From contig NZ_CP108882.1 in NCBI RefSeq assembly GCF_036347055.1, forward strand, positions 6,870,001-6,934,000: a stretch of DNA of 64,000 nucleotides. The letters are read 5' to 3'. Position 1 is the first letter of the stretch. Every line of letters begins with the position of its first letter. The notes under the pieces were generated by a model. That model saw nothing but the letters and a program-made list of their open reading frames with translations, had not been told where the DNA came from and did no database searches. Source of the stretch: Streptomyces sp. NBC_00820. GTDB lineage: Bacteria > Actinomycetota > Actinomycetes > Streptomycetales > Streptomycetaceae. Positions 17,457 to 26,238 of the stretch are shown here, one piece after another. Both the position numbers and the translations under genes were made by a program.

Positions 17457-17524
17457 GCCCCGGCCGCCGGACCGGTCCACATCGCGGGGCGCCCCGGCCG
17501 CCGGTCCGGTCCACGCCGCGGGGC
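17457..17524. repeat. 34-bp tandem duplication downstream of hpnO
   Basis: Two adjacent units, 17457-17490 and 17491-17524, differ at 3 of 34 positions. Each starts GCCCCGGCCGCCGG and ends CGCGGGGC, so each can fold on itself and the pair can form alternative hairpins. It may serve as a processing or termination structure between the hopanoid operon and the next gene. Confidence 0.7.
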
Positions 17525-17611
17525 GCACCGCCCGCCCGCGTACCGGTTCCAGTCCGCCGCCGCCCGAATATTCGTTCGTGTGGGCGTGTCGCGACCTGCG
17601 ACAATCCGCGG

Positions 17612-20600
17612 ATGCCGACGACCGCGGAACAACTGCTCAGCGCACTCGAACCACTGCCGTTCCCGGCCCGCCTCACGCTCACCGCGCGGACCGGCCGCCG
17701 GCTCGCGGACGACGGTCGGCTCACCGCACTCCTGACCGACCTCGACGCGCGCGGGCCGTACGAGCGCCGGCTCGCGGCACTGGCCGCGCTCGCCGGACGG
17801 GACTGCGGGTTCCTCACCGCGCGGCTGGCCGACCCCGACCCGGTCGTCGCCGGGTACGCCCTGCGCGCGGCCCGCGTCCTGCCCGTACCGGACGAGGCGC
17901 TGGAGGCGGCGTACGACGACGCGCCGGCCGCGCTGCGCAAGCGGCTGGCCGCCACGCTCGCCGCCGGCGGCCGCACCGCGCTCGCCGAGCAGCTCGTGCG
18001 GAGGCTGGGAGCGGAGTGGGGAGACGCAGAGGCGGCCCGCCTGCTGGCCGTCTGTTCCACCGGGTTCGTCGCCCGGGAGCTGCCCCGGCTCGCACACGCC
18101 GTCGACGGCTGGACGAGGCTCGCCCGCCGCCATCCCGACCCGGTACTGGACCACGCCGAACGCGCCCTGGCCGAACGGGTCGGCAGCCGGCAGCGGGAGG
18201 ACTGGTGGCGCCTGAACGCCACGACGGTCGCGGCGCTCGCGCAGCGCCGCCCCGAGCGGGTGCTGGCGCTGCTGGAACGGTACGGGCCGCACAGCCTGCC
18301 GCTCGGGCTCAACCGCGCGCTCGGCGCCCTGGTCGCCGCCGACGCCGACCGTGTGATCCGCTGGCTCACCTCACCCGACCGCCAGGGACAGCGTCACGAG
18401 GCGGTACCGCCCCCCGGTGTGCTGCGCAGGCTGGTGCGGGCCGAGCCGGAGTCGCTGCCGGAGCTGGGCCGTCACTGGCTGCGCCGCAGCGCCCACTTCA
18501 CCGCGCTGGTCAAGGCCATGGCCCCCGGTCGCCGTCCGGCGTTCGTCGACGCGGTCGCCGGCGGCGCGCGCGGGGTCCCGGCCCCCTTCGTCGTGCTCGA
18601 CCTGCTGCCCCGCGAACGCCGCTGGGCGGAAGTGCGGCGGGCGGCGGCCGATTTCGGGGACCCGGCCGATTTCTGGGACGACCTGGACACCCTCGCCCAC
18701 GGCCCGTTCGACGAGGCACGCTCCGCGCTGTTCGCCGCCGCGCGCCGGCCCGACGCGGACGATCGGGAAACCGCCTGGTTCCTGCTGGTGACGTGTGCGG
18801 CCCGGGACGGTGGCCGTGAGGCCGTCACCGAAGCGCTCACCGCGATGGGGCGCCTGCGCAACGAGCGGGACCTCGTGCGCGCCGCCGCGCTCACCGCGCT
18901 CGGCGCGGTGCGTTCGCGCCGGTTCGACCCGGGCCACGCCCCCCTGCTCGACCGGATCGCCGTCGACGCCCTGAAGGCACGGGACTGTTCGGCCGGCAGC
19001 CTGACCGCGCTGCGCACCCTGGCCGAGCGCGTCCTGACCGAGCACGCCGAGGACAGCGACACGGCCCTGCGGAGCTGGGCTCTGAGCACCCTGGAGCGGA
19101 TGGCCGGCCGGGTCGGCGTACCGGACCTCGGCCCCCTGTACCGGGTGCTGCGGCGCGGCCAGGAGCACGACGTGTTCGAGGCACTGCGGCCCTGGTTGCG
19201 GACCGCGGCCGGCCGATCCGAATTCCGGCTGCTGCTCGCCCTGGCCGACGCGTTCGGGCCGCGTGCCCGGCAGTTGCCCGAGCTGCAGGACATGCTGGCC
19301 ACGGCCCTGGAGCACGGCGACGACACGACGTTCGAGGCGGCCGCCCGGCTGTGGCTGGCCGCACCGGCCACCCGTGACGAACGGGTGGCCAGGATCATCG
19401 CGCTCGAACCGTCGGCGGTCGTCCTCCCCTGCGTCCGGCGCGTGCTCGCCCGGTCGCGCACCGATCTGCTGGACACGCTGCTCGCCGACACCCCGCCGTA
19501 CGGACGCTTCCTGGTCCCCGGTGCCGCGCGCCCGCTGCCGGACCTCGCCGACGCCGGTCGCTGGCTGCCCCGGCAGCAGCGGGCCGCGGCGCTCCTGGCC
19601 GGCCGGACGGCCGCCGACAGCTCCCTTCCGTCGGACGACCGGGCCGCCGTGCTCCTGGCGGCCGCACCGGTTCCGGAACTGGGACACGCCCTCGCGGTGC
19701 GGCACAAGGACGACGCCGACGTGGTGGTGGCCGAAGCGGCGCTCGCCGCCCTGGCCCGGACCGACCGGCCGCAGGACGCCCTGCCGGTACTCCTGGAGCA
19801 GGCCGGCACCGACCGGGCCCGGGTCGCCGTCTACGCGGCGAGCCGCGCCGCCCGCTTCACCGCTCCGTCCGAACTCGCGGTGGCCCTGGGTGCCCTGCTC
19901 ACCGGGGAGAGCGCGAAGGTCACCTCGCGCAAGGAGGCCGCACGGCTCGCGGCCCGCCACCTGCCGCCCCGGCAGGCGGTCGCCCTGCTGGCGTCCTGCT
20001 TCCGTGCCCCCGGGAGTCACCCCGACATGCGGGCCGCCGTCGTACGTGCCCTGCCGCCGCTGCTGGACGTGCCGGAGGCCTGGAGCCTCCTCGACGCGAC
20101 CGCGCACGACGACGCCTCGCAGGTGCTCCAGGCCGTGGTGGAGATCAGCCCCTGGGAACCGGCCGCCGCGCACCGCGCCAGGTACGCCGCCGTGATCGAC
20201 GCGTCGTACGACGCGTGCCTGGCGCGGTACGACGGTTACTCCTCCTACGGTGTGCTGCGGGCCGTGGCCGTCTGGTCCCGGTATGCCCCGGAGCTGGCAG
20301 GCCGCCTCGCCCGTACGGTCGGCGACCTCGGCGACCGCAGACACTGGCAGTACGCTGCGTGGGCCCTGCGTGACCTCGCCGCCTCCGACGTCCCGCATCC
20401 CCTGGGCGGCGCGGCTCCCGGCAGCGTGCTGCACGGCGCCGTGACCGAGCTGCTGGCCGCGATGCACACGCCCGAGGGCGGCCGCGACGCGTTCGAGGAC
20501 CGGGACCAGCCGGCGCTGCAACGGCTGCGGACCCTGGTGACACCGGCCTCCGGCGGGTCCGACCGGCCCGAGGTGCTCCGGGCGGTCGCCGGACTGCTGG

Positions 20601-20998
20601 CGCGGGAACCGCTGCTGGCGGCCGAACGCGCCGACCTCCTGTGCAGACTGGTCGGCCAGGCTGTGGAGCCGGACGACCTCTTCGCGCGGCTGCGGGATCT
20701 GGCGGACGCCCTGGAAGGGGCCGGAGTGAGCGTCGCCGTCCGGGCCGCGGGCCGGCTGGGGGCCGACTGGGCGATCGGCGTCCAGCCCCGGCGCGCCGAG
20801 GCCCTGCTCGTCGCGGCCGGCCGGCTGGCCCGCGAGGGCGGCACCGTCCCCGGCCTGCTGGCGGCCGGTCTGGTGACCGCAGCGGGCGGCGTTCTCGACT
20901 GGCCCGAGGAGTGGCGGTCGTTGCTGCGCCTGCTGCGCGCCCATCCGCACCCCGACGTACGGCACCAGGCGTACCTGAGCATGACGAAGAGCGAGTGA
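17612..20998 (+). CDS. Large helical-repeat (HEAT-like) protein of unknown function
   Basis: A 1128-residue soluble protein rich in Ala, Leu and Arg, without signal peptide or membrane segment. The chain is made of repeated amphipathic helix pairs (for example YERRLAALAALAGR then DPDPVVAGYALRAARVL) of roughly 30-40 residues, which is the look of HEAT/ARM solenoids. I see no catalytic motif. ATG 17612 has no ribosome site, but GACAAT at 17600-17605 sits where a -10 box would give a leaderless message; GTCGC-N5-GCGAC overlaps it. It lies between hpnO and the XRE regulator, and its relation to hopanoids is unproven. Confidence 0.75.
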   Translation: MPTTAEQLLSALEPLPFPARLTLTARTGRRLADDGRLTALLTDLDARGPYERRLAALAALAGRDCGFLTARLADPDPVVAGYALRAARVLPVPDEALEAAYDDAPAALRKRLAATLAAGGRTALAEQLVRRLGAEWGDAEAARLLAVCSTGFVARELPRLAHAVDGWTRLARRHPDPVLDHAERALAERVGSRQREDWWRLNATTVAALAQRRPERVLALLERYGPHSLPLGLNRALGALVAADADRVIRWLTSPDRQGQRHEAVPPPGVLRRLVRAEPESLPELGRHWLRRSAHFTALVKAMAPGRRPAFVDAVAGGARGVPAPFVVLDLLPRERRWAEVRRAAADFGDPADFWDDLDTLAHGPFDEARSALFAAARRPDADDRETAWFLLVTCAARDGGREAVTEALTAMGRLRNERDLVRAAALTALGAVRSRRFDPGHAPLLDRIAVDALKARDCSAGSLTALRTLAERVLTEHAEDSDTALRSWALSTLERMAGRVGVPDLGPLYRVLRRGQEHDVFEALRPWLRTAAGRSEFRLLLALADAFGPRARQLPELQDMLATALEHGDDTTFEAAARLWLAAPATRDERVARIIALEPSAVVLPCVRRVLARSRTDLLDTLLADTPPYGRFLVPGAARPLPDLADAGRWLPRQQRAAALLAGRTAADSSLPSDDRAAVLLAAAPVPELGHALAVRHKDDADVVVAEAALAALARTDRPQDALPVLLEQAGTDRARVAVYAASRAARFTAPSELAVALGALLTGESAKVTSRKEAARLAARHLPPRQAVALLASCFRAPGSHPDMRAAVVRALPPLLDVPEAWSLLDATAHDDASQVLQAVVEISPWEPAAAHRARYAAVIDASYDACLARYDGYSSYGVLRAVAVWSRYAPELAGRLARTVGDLGDRRHWQYAAWALRDLAASDVPHPLGGAAPGSVLHGAVTELLAAMHTPEGGRDAFEDRDQPALQRLRTLVTPASGGSDRPEVLRAVAGLLAREPLLAAERADLLCRLVGQAVEPDDLFARLRDLADALEGAGVSVAVRAAGRLGADWAIGVQPRRAEALLVAAGRLAREGGTVPGLLAAGLVTAAGGVLDWPEEWRSLLRLLRAHPHPDVRHQAYLSMTKSE

Positions 20999-21051
20999 CA
21001 GGATGAACATCGGGTCCGGTCCGGTCCGGGTCCGGTCGATCGCGGCCGTTT

Positions 21052-21106
21052 TTGCCTCTGAGGCAACAAAATTGCCCGGCAGGCAATTCTGCGGCTGAAT
21101 AGAGGC
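21052..21106 (+). promoter_or_regulatory. Twin operators and leaderless promoter of the XRE-cupin gene
   Basis: Two copies of TTGCC-N5-GGCAA, at 21052-21066 and 21072-21086, have centres exactly 20 bp apart, about two helical turns. The second doubles as a -35 box (TTGCCC, 21072-21077), with TGAATA at 21096-21101 as -10 and an 18-bp spacer. Transcription would then begin at or next to the ATG at 21107, giving a leaderless message. The layout suggests autoregulation by the encoded protein. Confidence 0.65.
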
Positions 21107-21742
21107 ATGAACGCCTCAGAAGCCGAACCGCCGGCGGGCCCGGGCGGTGCGGGCGGCGGCGAGCTGCCCGCCGTGGCGCCCCAGCTGCGGGCCCTGCGCC
21201 GACGCGCGGGCCTCACCCTGGAGGCCGCGGCCCGCTCGGCCGGGCTCTCCCCGGCCCACCTGTCCCGGCTGGAGACCGGGCAGCGTCAGCCCTCGCTGCC
21301 GATGCTGCTCGCGCTCGCCCGTATCTACGGTACGACCGTCTCGGAACTGCTCGGCGAGGCGGCCGCCGAGCGGGACGCCATCGTGCGCGCCGCCGACATG
21401 GAGCCGACCCGCGCGGGCGGCTGGACGTACCTCCAGGCGGGGGCGCCCGGACGCGGCATGCAGGCGCTGCGCGTCCAGGTGCCGTACGGCGCCCAGGGCG
21501 ACATGGTGCGCGTGCACCCCGGCGAGGAGTGGCTGTACGTCCTGAAGGGACGGCTCAGGCTGCGCCTCGGCGACACCGCACACCTGCTCGCGCCCGGTGA
21601 CAGCGCGCACTTCGACTCCCTCACCCCGCACCGCCTCGCCGCCGAGGACCACGACGGCGTGGAGCTGCTGTTCGTCCACACCCTGCTGCAGAGTCCCACG
21701 GCCACGCTGTGCCTGGGCCCGCTGACCGGAGAGCTGCCATGA
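21107..21742 (+). CDS. XRE-family regulator with C-terminal cupin domain
   Basis: A 211-residue regulator. The N-terminal helix-turn-helix (residues about 25-80; LTLEAAARSAGLSPAHLSRL) is XRE type. The C-terminal half (about 120-195) is a small beta-barrel cupin with HPGEEWLYVLKGRL and LLAPGDSAHFDS, which normally binds a small ligand. Twin operators overlap its promoter and no ribosome site precedes the ATG. The stop overlaps the start of a 40-residue membrane protein gene. It may control itself, its partner and perhaps the hopanoid region. Confidence 0.88.
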   Translation: MNASEAEPPAGPGGAGGGELPAVAPQLRALRRRAGLTLEAAARSAGLSPAHLSRLETGQRQPSLPMLLALARIYGTTVSELLGEAAAERDAIVRAADMEPTRAGGWTYLQAGAPGRGMQALRVQVPYGAQGDMVRVHPGEEWLYVLKGRLRLRLGDTAHLLAPGDSAHFDSLTPHRLAAEDHDGVELLFVHTLLQSPTATLCLGPLTGELP

Positions 21743-21861
21743 GCGACTTCGAGGAGAAGTTCCCCCGTTCCCTCTGGATCCGCCTGATCATCTACATCGC
21801 CCTCGGGCACGTCCTGGCCGCGTTCCTCTATCTGCTGTTCGCGCTGGGCGCGAAGGGCTGA
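21739..21861 (+). CDS. 40-residue single-span membrane protein (DUF6126-like)
   Basis: ATG 21739 overlaps the regulator stop (ATGA), and the frame ends at 21861. The peptide has an acidic and basic N-terminus (MSDFEEKFPRSLWIR) followed by one hydrophobic helix, LIIYIALGHVLAAFLYLLF, and a short positive tail. This matches, from memory, the short actinobacterial DUF6126 proteins encoded next to XRE-cupin regulators. Its coupling to the regulator suggests it senses or transmits a membrane state; that is inference. Confidence 0.8.
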   Translation: MSDFEEKFPRSLWIRLIIYIALGHVLAAFLYLLFALGAKG

Positions 21862-21883
21862 CGAGGGCGATGCCCGGACGGGC

Positions 21884-22681
21884 TCAGTCCAGGAACCGGT
21901 CCCGCAGCCGCTCCCGGTGCGCGGCCGAGAAGCCCAGGCCGCTCTCCAGGTAGGCGTCGGTCCCGCCCCAGGTCTCCTCGATGCTCGCGAAGGCCGCCGC
22001 CAGGTACTCCGTGCGCGCGTCGAACAGCGGGCTGAGCAGCTCCATCACCTCGGGCGTGTACGCGTCCGCCGGAGCGCCGTTGCGACGGACCTTGTAGCGG
22101 CGGTGCTTGGCGTTGGACTCCAGGTAGTCGGCGGTGATCGCCTCGCGCTCCACGCCGAGCGCGAGGAGCGTCACGGCTATGGAGATGCCCGCGCGGTCCT
22201 TGCCCGCCGCGCAGTGCATCAGCGCGGGCACGCTGTCCTCGGCGAGGGCGTGCAGCACCTGGGAGTGCTCGGCCGTGCGCTCCTTGACGGTCCTCCGGTA
22301 GGAGACGACCATCCGGTCCGCCCCCTTGCCGTTCGCGAGAATCCCGCGCAACTGGCCGAGGTCGCCGTCGCGGACCAGCTTCCAGAACTCGGCACCGTCC
22401 GCCGGGTCGCTCAGCGGCAGGTTCACGTTCCGCACACCGGGCAGCTCGACGTCCGGGCCCTCCAGCCGCTGGTCGGCGGCGTTGCGGAAGTCGAAGACCG
22501 TGTGCAGGCCCAGGGAGGAGAGGAAGGCCGCGTCCTCGTCGGTCGCGTGCGCGAGGTGGCCGCTGCGGAACAGCACTCCGTGCCGCACCGTGCGCCCGTC
22601 GACGGTCGGCAGTCCGCCCACGTCACGGAAATTGCGGACTCCGGTCAGCTCGGGCTCGGTCGACGGGACCTGCTGCGTCAC
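21884..22681 (-). CDS. Tyrosine-protein phosphatase family protein
   Basis: A 265-residue cysteine phosphatase of the PtpB / dual-specificity group. The P-loop is HCAAGKDRAG (CX5R), and the N-terminal GVRNFRDVGG and LFRSGHL motifs are those of the family. Substrates may be phosphotyrosine proteins or phosphoinositides. The GTG at 22681 is chosen because GGGAGGAG lies just upstream. It converges on the 40-residue membrane protein gene and is divergent from the alpha-galactosidase gene. Confidence 0.88.
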   Translation of the reverse strand: MTQQVPSTEPELTGVRNFRDVGGLPTVDGRTVRHGVLFRSGHLAHATDEDAAFLSSLGLHTVFDFRNAADQRLEGPDVELPGVRNVNLPLSDPADGAEFWKLVRDGDLGQLRGILANGKGADRMVVSYRRTVKERTAEHSQVLHALAEDSVPALMHCAAGKDRAGISIAVTLLALGVEREAITADYLESNAKHRRYKVRRNGAPADAYTPEVMELLSPLFDARTEYLAAAFASIEETWGGTDAYLESGLGFSAAHRERLRDRFLD

Positions 22682-22852
22682 GGGGGCTCCTCCCGGTCGG
22701 CCCCGCCGGCGCTGATCGCGGACGGGCGCTGCGTCGACGATACGACATCGGTTTCCTGGGGTCGTGAGTTGTCCACAGGCATTGCCACCAGGGGATACGG
22801 GGCCTGATGATGTCCGCGCGTGAGCGTATCCGTTGACACCTGTGAGGTCTCG

Positions 22853-25087
22853 ATGGTCGACATCGCCCGGAACGGTCGCACCTGGCTCCTGTCGGGGCCC
22901 GGCAGCAGCTACGCCCTGCACCTCACCGAGGCGGACGAGCTGGTGCACCTCCACTGGGGCGCGCGCATCGCCCTCGCCGACGCGGAGGAACTGGCGGCCC
23001 ATCCGCTGCCCGGGTACCGGCCCTTCGAGTCCCCGCTCGACGGCCGCGAGGAGTACCCCGTAGAGGGCGGCCCCCGCTTCACCCGCCCCGCCCTGTCCGT
23101 GCGCACCGGGGAACGGCGCGGCACCGAGTGGCGCTTCGTGTCGTACGACATCCGGGGCCGGGGTCGGGGCGCTGACGGCGTCCAAGACGGTGCCGGTGGT
23201 GCCGGTGGTGCCGGTGGTCCCAGTGGTGCCGGTGGCTCCGGCGGGCCGGGGGACGCCGGGAGTGACGGCGGCGCGGAGTTGCGGCTGCGCTTCGACGACG
23301 ACGGGCTCGCCGTGACCCTGCACTACCGGATGCGCGGGGACGTCGTGGAGCGCTGGGTGACGGTGGCGAACGCCGGCCACGCGCCCGTGGAGCTGCTGCG
23401 CGCCGACTCCGCCACCTGGACGCTGCCCGACCGCGAGGGCCGGCGGCTGTCCCAGCTGCACGGCCGCTGGGCCGCCGAGTCCCTGCTCACCACCGCGCCC
23501 CTGACCTACGGCGAGAAGATCATCGGCAGCCGCCGCGGCCACACCGGCCACCAGCACCTGCCCTGGGTCGCGCTGGACACCGACGCCACCGAGGAGCACG
23601 GCGAGGTCTACGGCTGCGCGCTCGGCTGGTCCGGCTCCTGGCGCATCGCCGTCGCCCAGCTCCCCGACGCGCGGGTACAGATCACCGGCGGCGCCGGCCA
23701 CGACGACTCGGGCCTGCTGCGGCTCGCGCCGGGGGAGTCGTACACCACCCCCGTCTTCGCGGGCCTGTGGAGCGACGGCGGCTTCGGCGGTGCCAGCCGT
23801 GCCTGGCATGCCTACCAGCGGGCGCATGTCATCCCGGACGCGGAGCGGGACCGGCCGGTGCTGTTCAACTCCTGGGAGGCGACGAACTTCGACATCTCCG
23901 AGGAACAGCAGGCCGCCCTCGCCCGGCGGGCGGCGGAGATCGGCGTCGAACTGTTCGTCGTGGACGACGGCTGGTTCGGCGCCCGCACCAGCGACCGGGC
24001 CGGACTCGGCGACTGGACCCCCAGCCCCGACCGCTTCCCGCGCGGCCTCAAGCCGCTCGCCGACCAGGTGCACGGACTTGGCATGCGCTTCGGCATCTGG
24101 GTCGAGCCCGAGATGGTCAACCCCGACAGCGACCTCTACCGCGCCCACCCCGACTGGGTGCAGTACCAGCCGGGGCGCGGGCGCACCGAGTTCCGCAACC
24201 AGCTCGTCCTCAACCTCGCCCGCGAGGACGTCCGCGAACACCTGTGGGAACAGCTCGACGCGCTCCTGGCCGGCGCACCGATCGACTACGTGAAGTGGGA
24301 CTTCAACCGCTGCTTCACCGACGCCGGCTGGCCCGGGGAGCCCTACCCGCAGCGGCTGTGGGTGGACCATGTCCGCGCGCTGTACGGCCTGCTCGACCGG
24401 CTGCGGGCGGCCCACCCCGAGGTCGCCTTCGAGTCGTGCTCGGGCGGCGGCGGCCGGATCGACCTCGGGGTGCTCGGCCGCACCGACCAGGTGTGGACGT
24501 CCGACAACACCGACCCGCTCGACCGCCTCGCCATCCAGCACGGCTTCAGCCAGATCCACCCCGCGCGGGTCATGGCCGCCTGGGTCACCGACAGCCCCAA
24601 CACCCAGCTCAACGGGCGCCACAGCTCGCTGCGCTTCCGCTTCGTCAGCTCCATGGCGGGCGTGCTCGGCATCGGTGGCGACCTCACCGCGTGGACCGCG
24701 GAGGAACTGGCCGAGGCCCGGGGGTGGGTGGAGCTGTACAAGGAGATCCGCCCCGTCGTGCAACGCGGCGACCTGTACCGGCTGCGGCCGCCGACGGGCG
24801 GGGCGGGAGGGACGGGAGGAGCGGAACGGACGGACGGCCTGAGCGCGGTGCAGTACGTCCTCGGGGACGAGACGGTGGTCCTCGCCTGCCTCCAGGCCCA
24901 GCGTTACGGCGAGCCGGTGCCGGCGCTGCGGCTGAGGGGGCTCGACCCGACGGCGTCGTACGCGTGCCGCGAGACCGGCGAAGTGCACCGGGGAGCCGTG
25001 CTGCTGCACCACGGGCTGCGCCTGCGGCTGCGGGGCGACCTCGACGCGGCGGTCGTCCGGCTGCGCCGGATCCGAGTGCGGGGGTGA
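22853..25087 (+). CDS. Alpha-galactosidase, glycoside hydrolase family 36
   Basis: A 744-residue GH36 enzyme that hydrolyses terminal alpha-galactosides. The N-terminal beta-sandwich is followed by the TIM barrel with NSWEATNFDI, VVDDGWFGAR, the nucleophile in YVKWDFNR (near residue 483) and the acid/base in TSDNTDP (near 550). No signal peptide is seen, so it is probably cytoplasmic. ATG 22853 is preferred because GAGGT sits just before it; GTG 22820 is in frame and adds 11 residues. A Gly/Ala/Ser-rich insert encoded by a 9-bp repeat lies near residues 113-135. No sugar transporter is adjacent. Confidence 0.9.
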   Translation: MVDIARNGRTWLLSGPGSSYALHLTEADELVHLHWGARIALADAEELAAHPLPGYRPFESPLDGREEYPVEGGPRFTRPALSVRTGERRGTEWRFVSYDIRGRGRGADGVQDGAGGAGGAGGPSGAGGSGGPGDAGSDGGAELRLRFDDDGLAVTLHYRMRGDVVERWVTVANAGHAPVELLRADSATWTLPDREGRRLSQLHGRWAAESLLTTAPLTYGEKIIGSRRGHTGHQHLPWVALDTDATEEHGEVYGCALGWSGSWRIAVAQLPDARVQITGGAGHDDSGLLRLAPGESYTTPVFAGLWSDGGFGGASRAWHAYQRAHVIPDAERDRPVLFNSWEATNFDISEEQQAALARRAAEIGVELFVVDDGWFGARTSDRAGLGDWTPSPDRFPRGLKPLADQVHGLGMRFGIWVEPEMVNPDSDLYRAHPDWVQYQPGRGRTEFRNQLVLNLAREDVREHLWEQLDALLAGAPIDYVKWDFNRCFTDAGWPGEPYPQRLWVDHVRALYGLLDRLRAAHPEVAFESCSGGGGRIDLGVLGRTDQVWTSDNTDPLDRLAIQHGFSQIHPARVMAAWVTDSPNTQLNGRHSSLRFRFVSSMAGVLGIGGDLTAWTAEELAEARGWVELYKEIRPVVQRGDLYRLRPPTGGAGGTGGAERTDGLSAVQYVLGDETVVLACLQAQRYGEPVPALRLRGLDPTASYACRETGEVHRGAVLLHHGLRLRLRGDLDAAVVRLRRIRVRG
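23189..23242 (+). repeat. Six 9-bp repeats inside the alpha-galactosidase gene
   Basis: Six consecutive units of consensus GGTGCCGGT (four exact) encode a Gly-Ala-Gly-rich stretch between two strands of the N-terminal domain. The period keeps the frame, so the insert length can change without breaking the gene. Confidence 0.8.
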
Positions 25088-25219
25088 TCGCACGGTCAAC
25101 GCGCCCGCCACGAAGCGTATTCCTGGATGGCAAATCATTTATGAGTGTCTTATCTCACCCCCCGTCAACCCCTTCCTACGGTCGCGTAGGTCACATCGCA
25201 GGGTGAATCATGCATTCCT

Positions 25220-26038
25220 GTGGCAGACGATTCGAAGAATGACAACAGATCAGTGATCGGGTCGTACGTGGCGGTGGGGGACAGCTTCACCGAGGGCGTC
25301 GGCGACCCCGGCCCAGACGGGGCGTTCGTCGGGTGGGCCGACCGGTTCGCGGTCCTGCTCGCCGACCGGCGGCCCGAGGGCGACTTCGCGTACACGAACC
25401 TGGCCGTGCGCGGCAGACTGCTCGACCAGATCGTGGCCGAACAGGTGCCGAGGGTCGCCGAACTGGCCCCGGACCTCGTCTCCGTCTGTGCGGGCGGCAA
25501 CGACATCATCCGGCCCGGCACCGACCCGGACGAGGTCGCCGAGCGCTTCGAGCGGGCGGTGGCCCGACTGACCGAGGCCGCGGGCACCGTACTGGTGACG
25601 ACCGGCTTCGACACCCGTGGCGTCCCGGTGTTCAAGCACATGCGGGGCAAGATCGCCACGTACAACGGGCACGTACGCGCCGTCGCCGACCGGTACGGCT
25701 GTCCCGTGCTCGACCTGTGGTCCCTGAAGTCCGTGCAGGACCGCAGGGCCTGGGACGACGACCGGCTGCACCTCTCGCCGGAGGGGCACACGCGCGTGGC
25801 GCTGCGCGCGGGCCAGGCCCTCGGCCTGGCGATCCCGGCCGATCCGGAGCAGCCCTGGCCGCCGCTCCCGCCCCGGGGCACGCTGGAGATCCGTCGCGAC
25901 GACGTCCACTGGGCCCGCGAGTACCTCGTCCCGTGGATCGGCCGGCGCCTGCGCGGCGAGTCCTCCGGCGACCACGTGACGGCGAAGGGCACCCTGTCGC
26001 CGGACGCCATCAAGATGCGGATCGCGGCGGTGGCCTGA
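25220..26038 (+). CDS. SGNH/GDSL-family hydrolase
   Basis: A 272-residue esterase-type hydrolase. Block I is VAVGDSFTEG with the catalytic Ser, block III is CAGGNDII (oxyanion Asn) and block V is DRLHLSPEGH with the catalytic Asp and His. There is no signal peptide or lipobox, so it is probably intracellular. The GTG at 25220 gives MADDSKNDNRS. An out-of-frame ATG at 25210 opens an 11-codon reading frame including the stop across the start and could dampen translation. CCTACG-N4-CGTAGG at 25175-25190 upstream resembles a TetR-type half-site pair. The sequence between 25088 and 25219 is unusually A+T-rich, as expected for a promoter. Confidence 0.87.
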   Translation: MADDSKNDNRSVIGSYVAVGDSFTEGVGDPGPDGAFVGWADRFAVLLADRRPEGDFAYTNLAVRGRLLDQIVAEQVPRVAELAPDLVSVCAGGNDIIRPGTDPDEVAERFERAVARLTEAAGTVLVTTGFDTRGVPVFKHMRGKIATYNGHVRAVADRYGCPVLDLWSLKSVQDRRAWDDDRLHLSPEGHTRVALRAGQALGLAIPADPEQPWPPLPPRGTLEIRRDDVHWAREYLVPWIGRRLRGESSGDHVTAKGTLSPDAIKMRIAAVA

Positions 26039-26202
26039 CGCCCCGCCTTTGGGCCGCGCCACCGCGGACAGGCGGCGACCGGACGCCCGTGAGGACGTCA
26101 CGGGCCGCCGCCCGCCCGCGGCCGTCCGCGCCCCGCCCGCGCTCGCCCGATGCCGGACTGGTGCAGGTCGGTCCTTCGAGTGGCAGCTCACCCTTCCTGT
26201 GC

Positions 26203-26238
26203 GGCTCACCGCTCCCGCTCGGCTCACTGCTCCCGCTC
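26203..26238. repeat. 18-bp tandem duplication containing a stop codon
   Basis: Units 26203-26220 and 26221-26238 differ at one base. The TetR gene on the minus strand ends inside the second unit, and the first unit offers a further TGA, so the duplication repeats the stop context. Confidence 0.65.

Noticed and set aside
22682..22819. Additional small gene between the phosphatase and alpha-galactosidase
   Set aside because: No frame with a ribosome site; the 138 bp looks like a divergent promoter region.
21884..25138. 1084-residue minus-strand fusion of a repeat-rich protein with the phosphatase
   Set aside because: The N-terminal 800 residues are the antisense of the alpha-galactosidase gene; the phosphatase begins at 22681.
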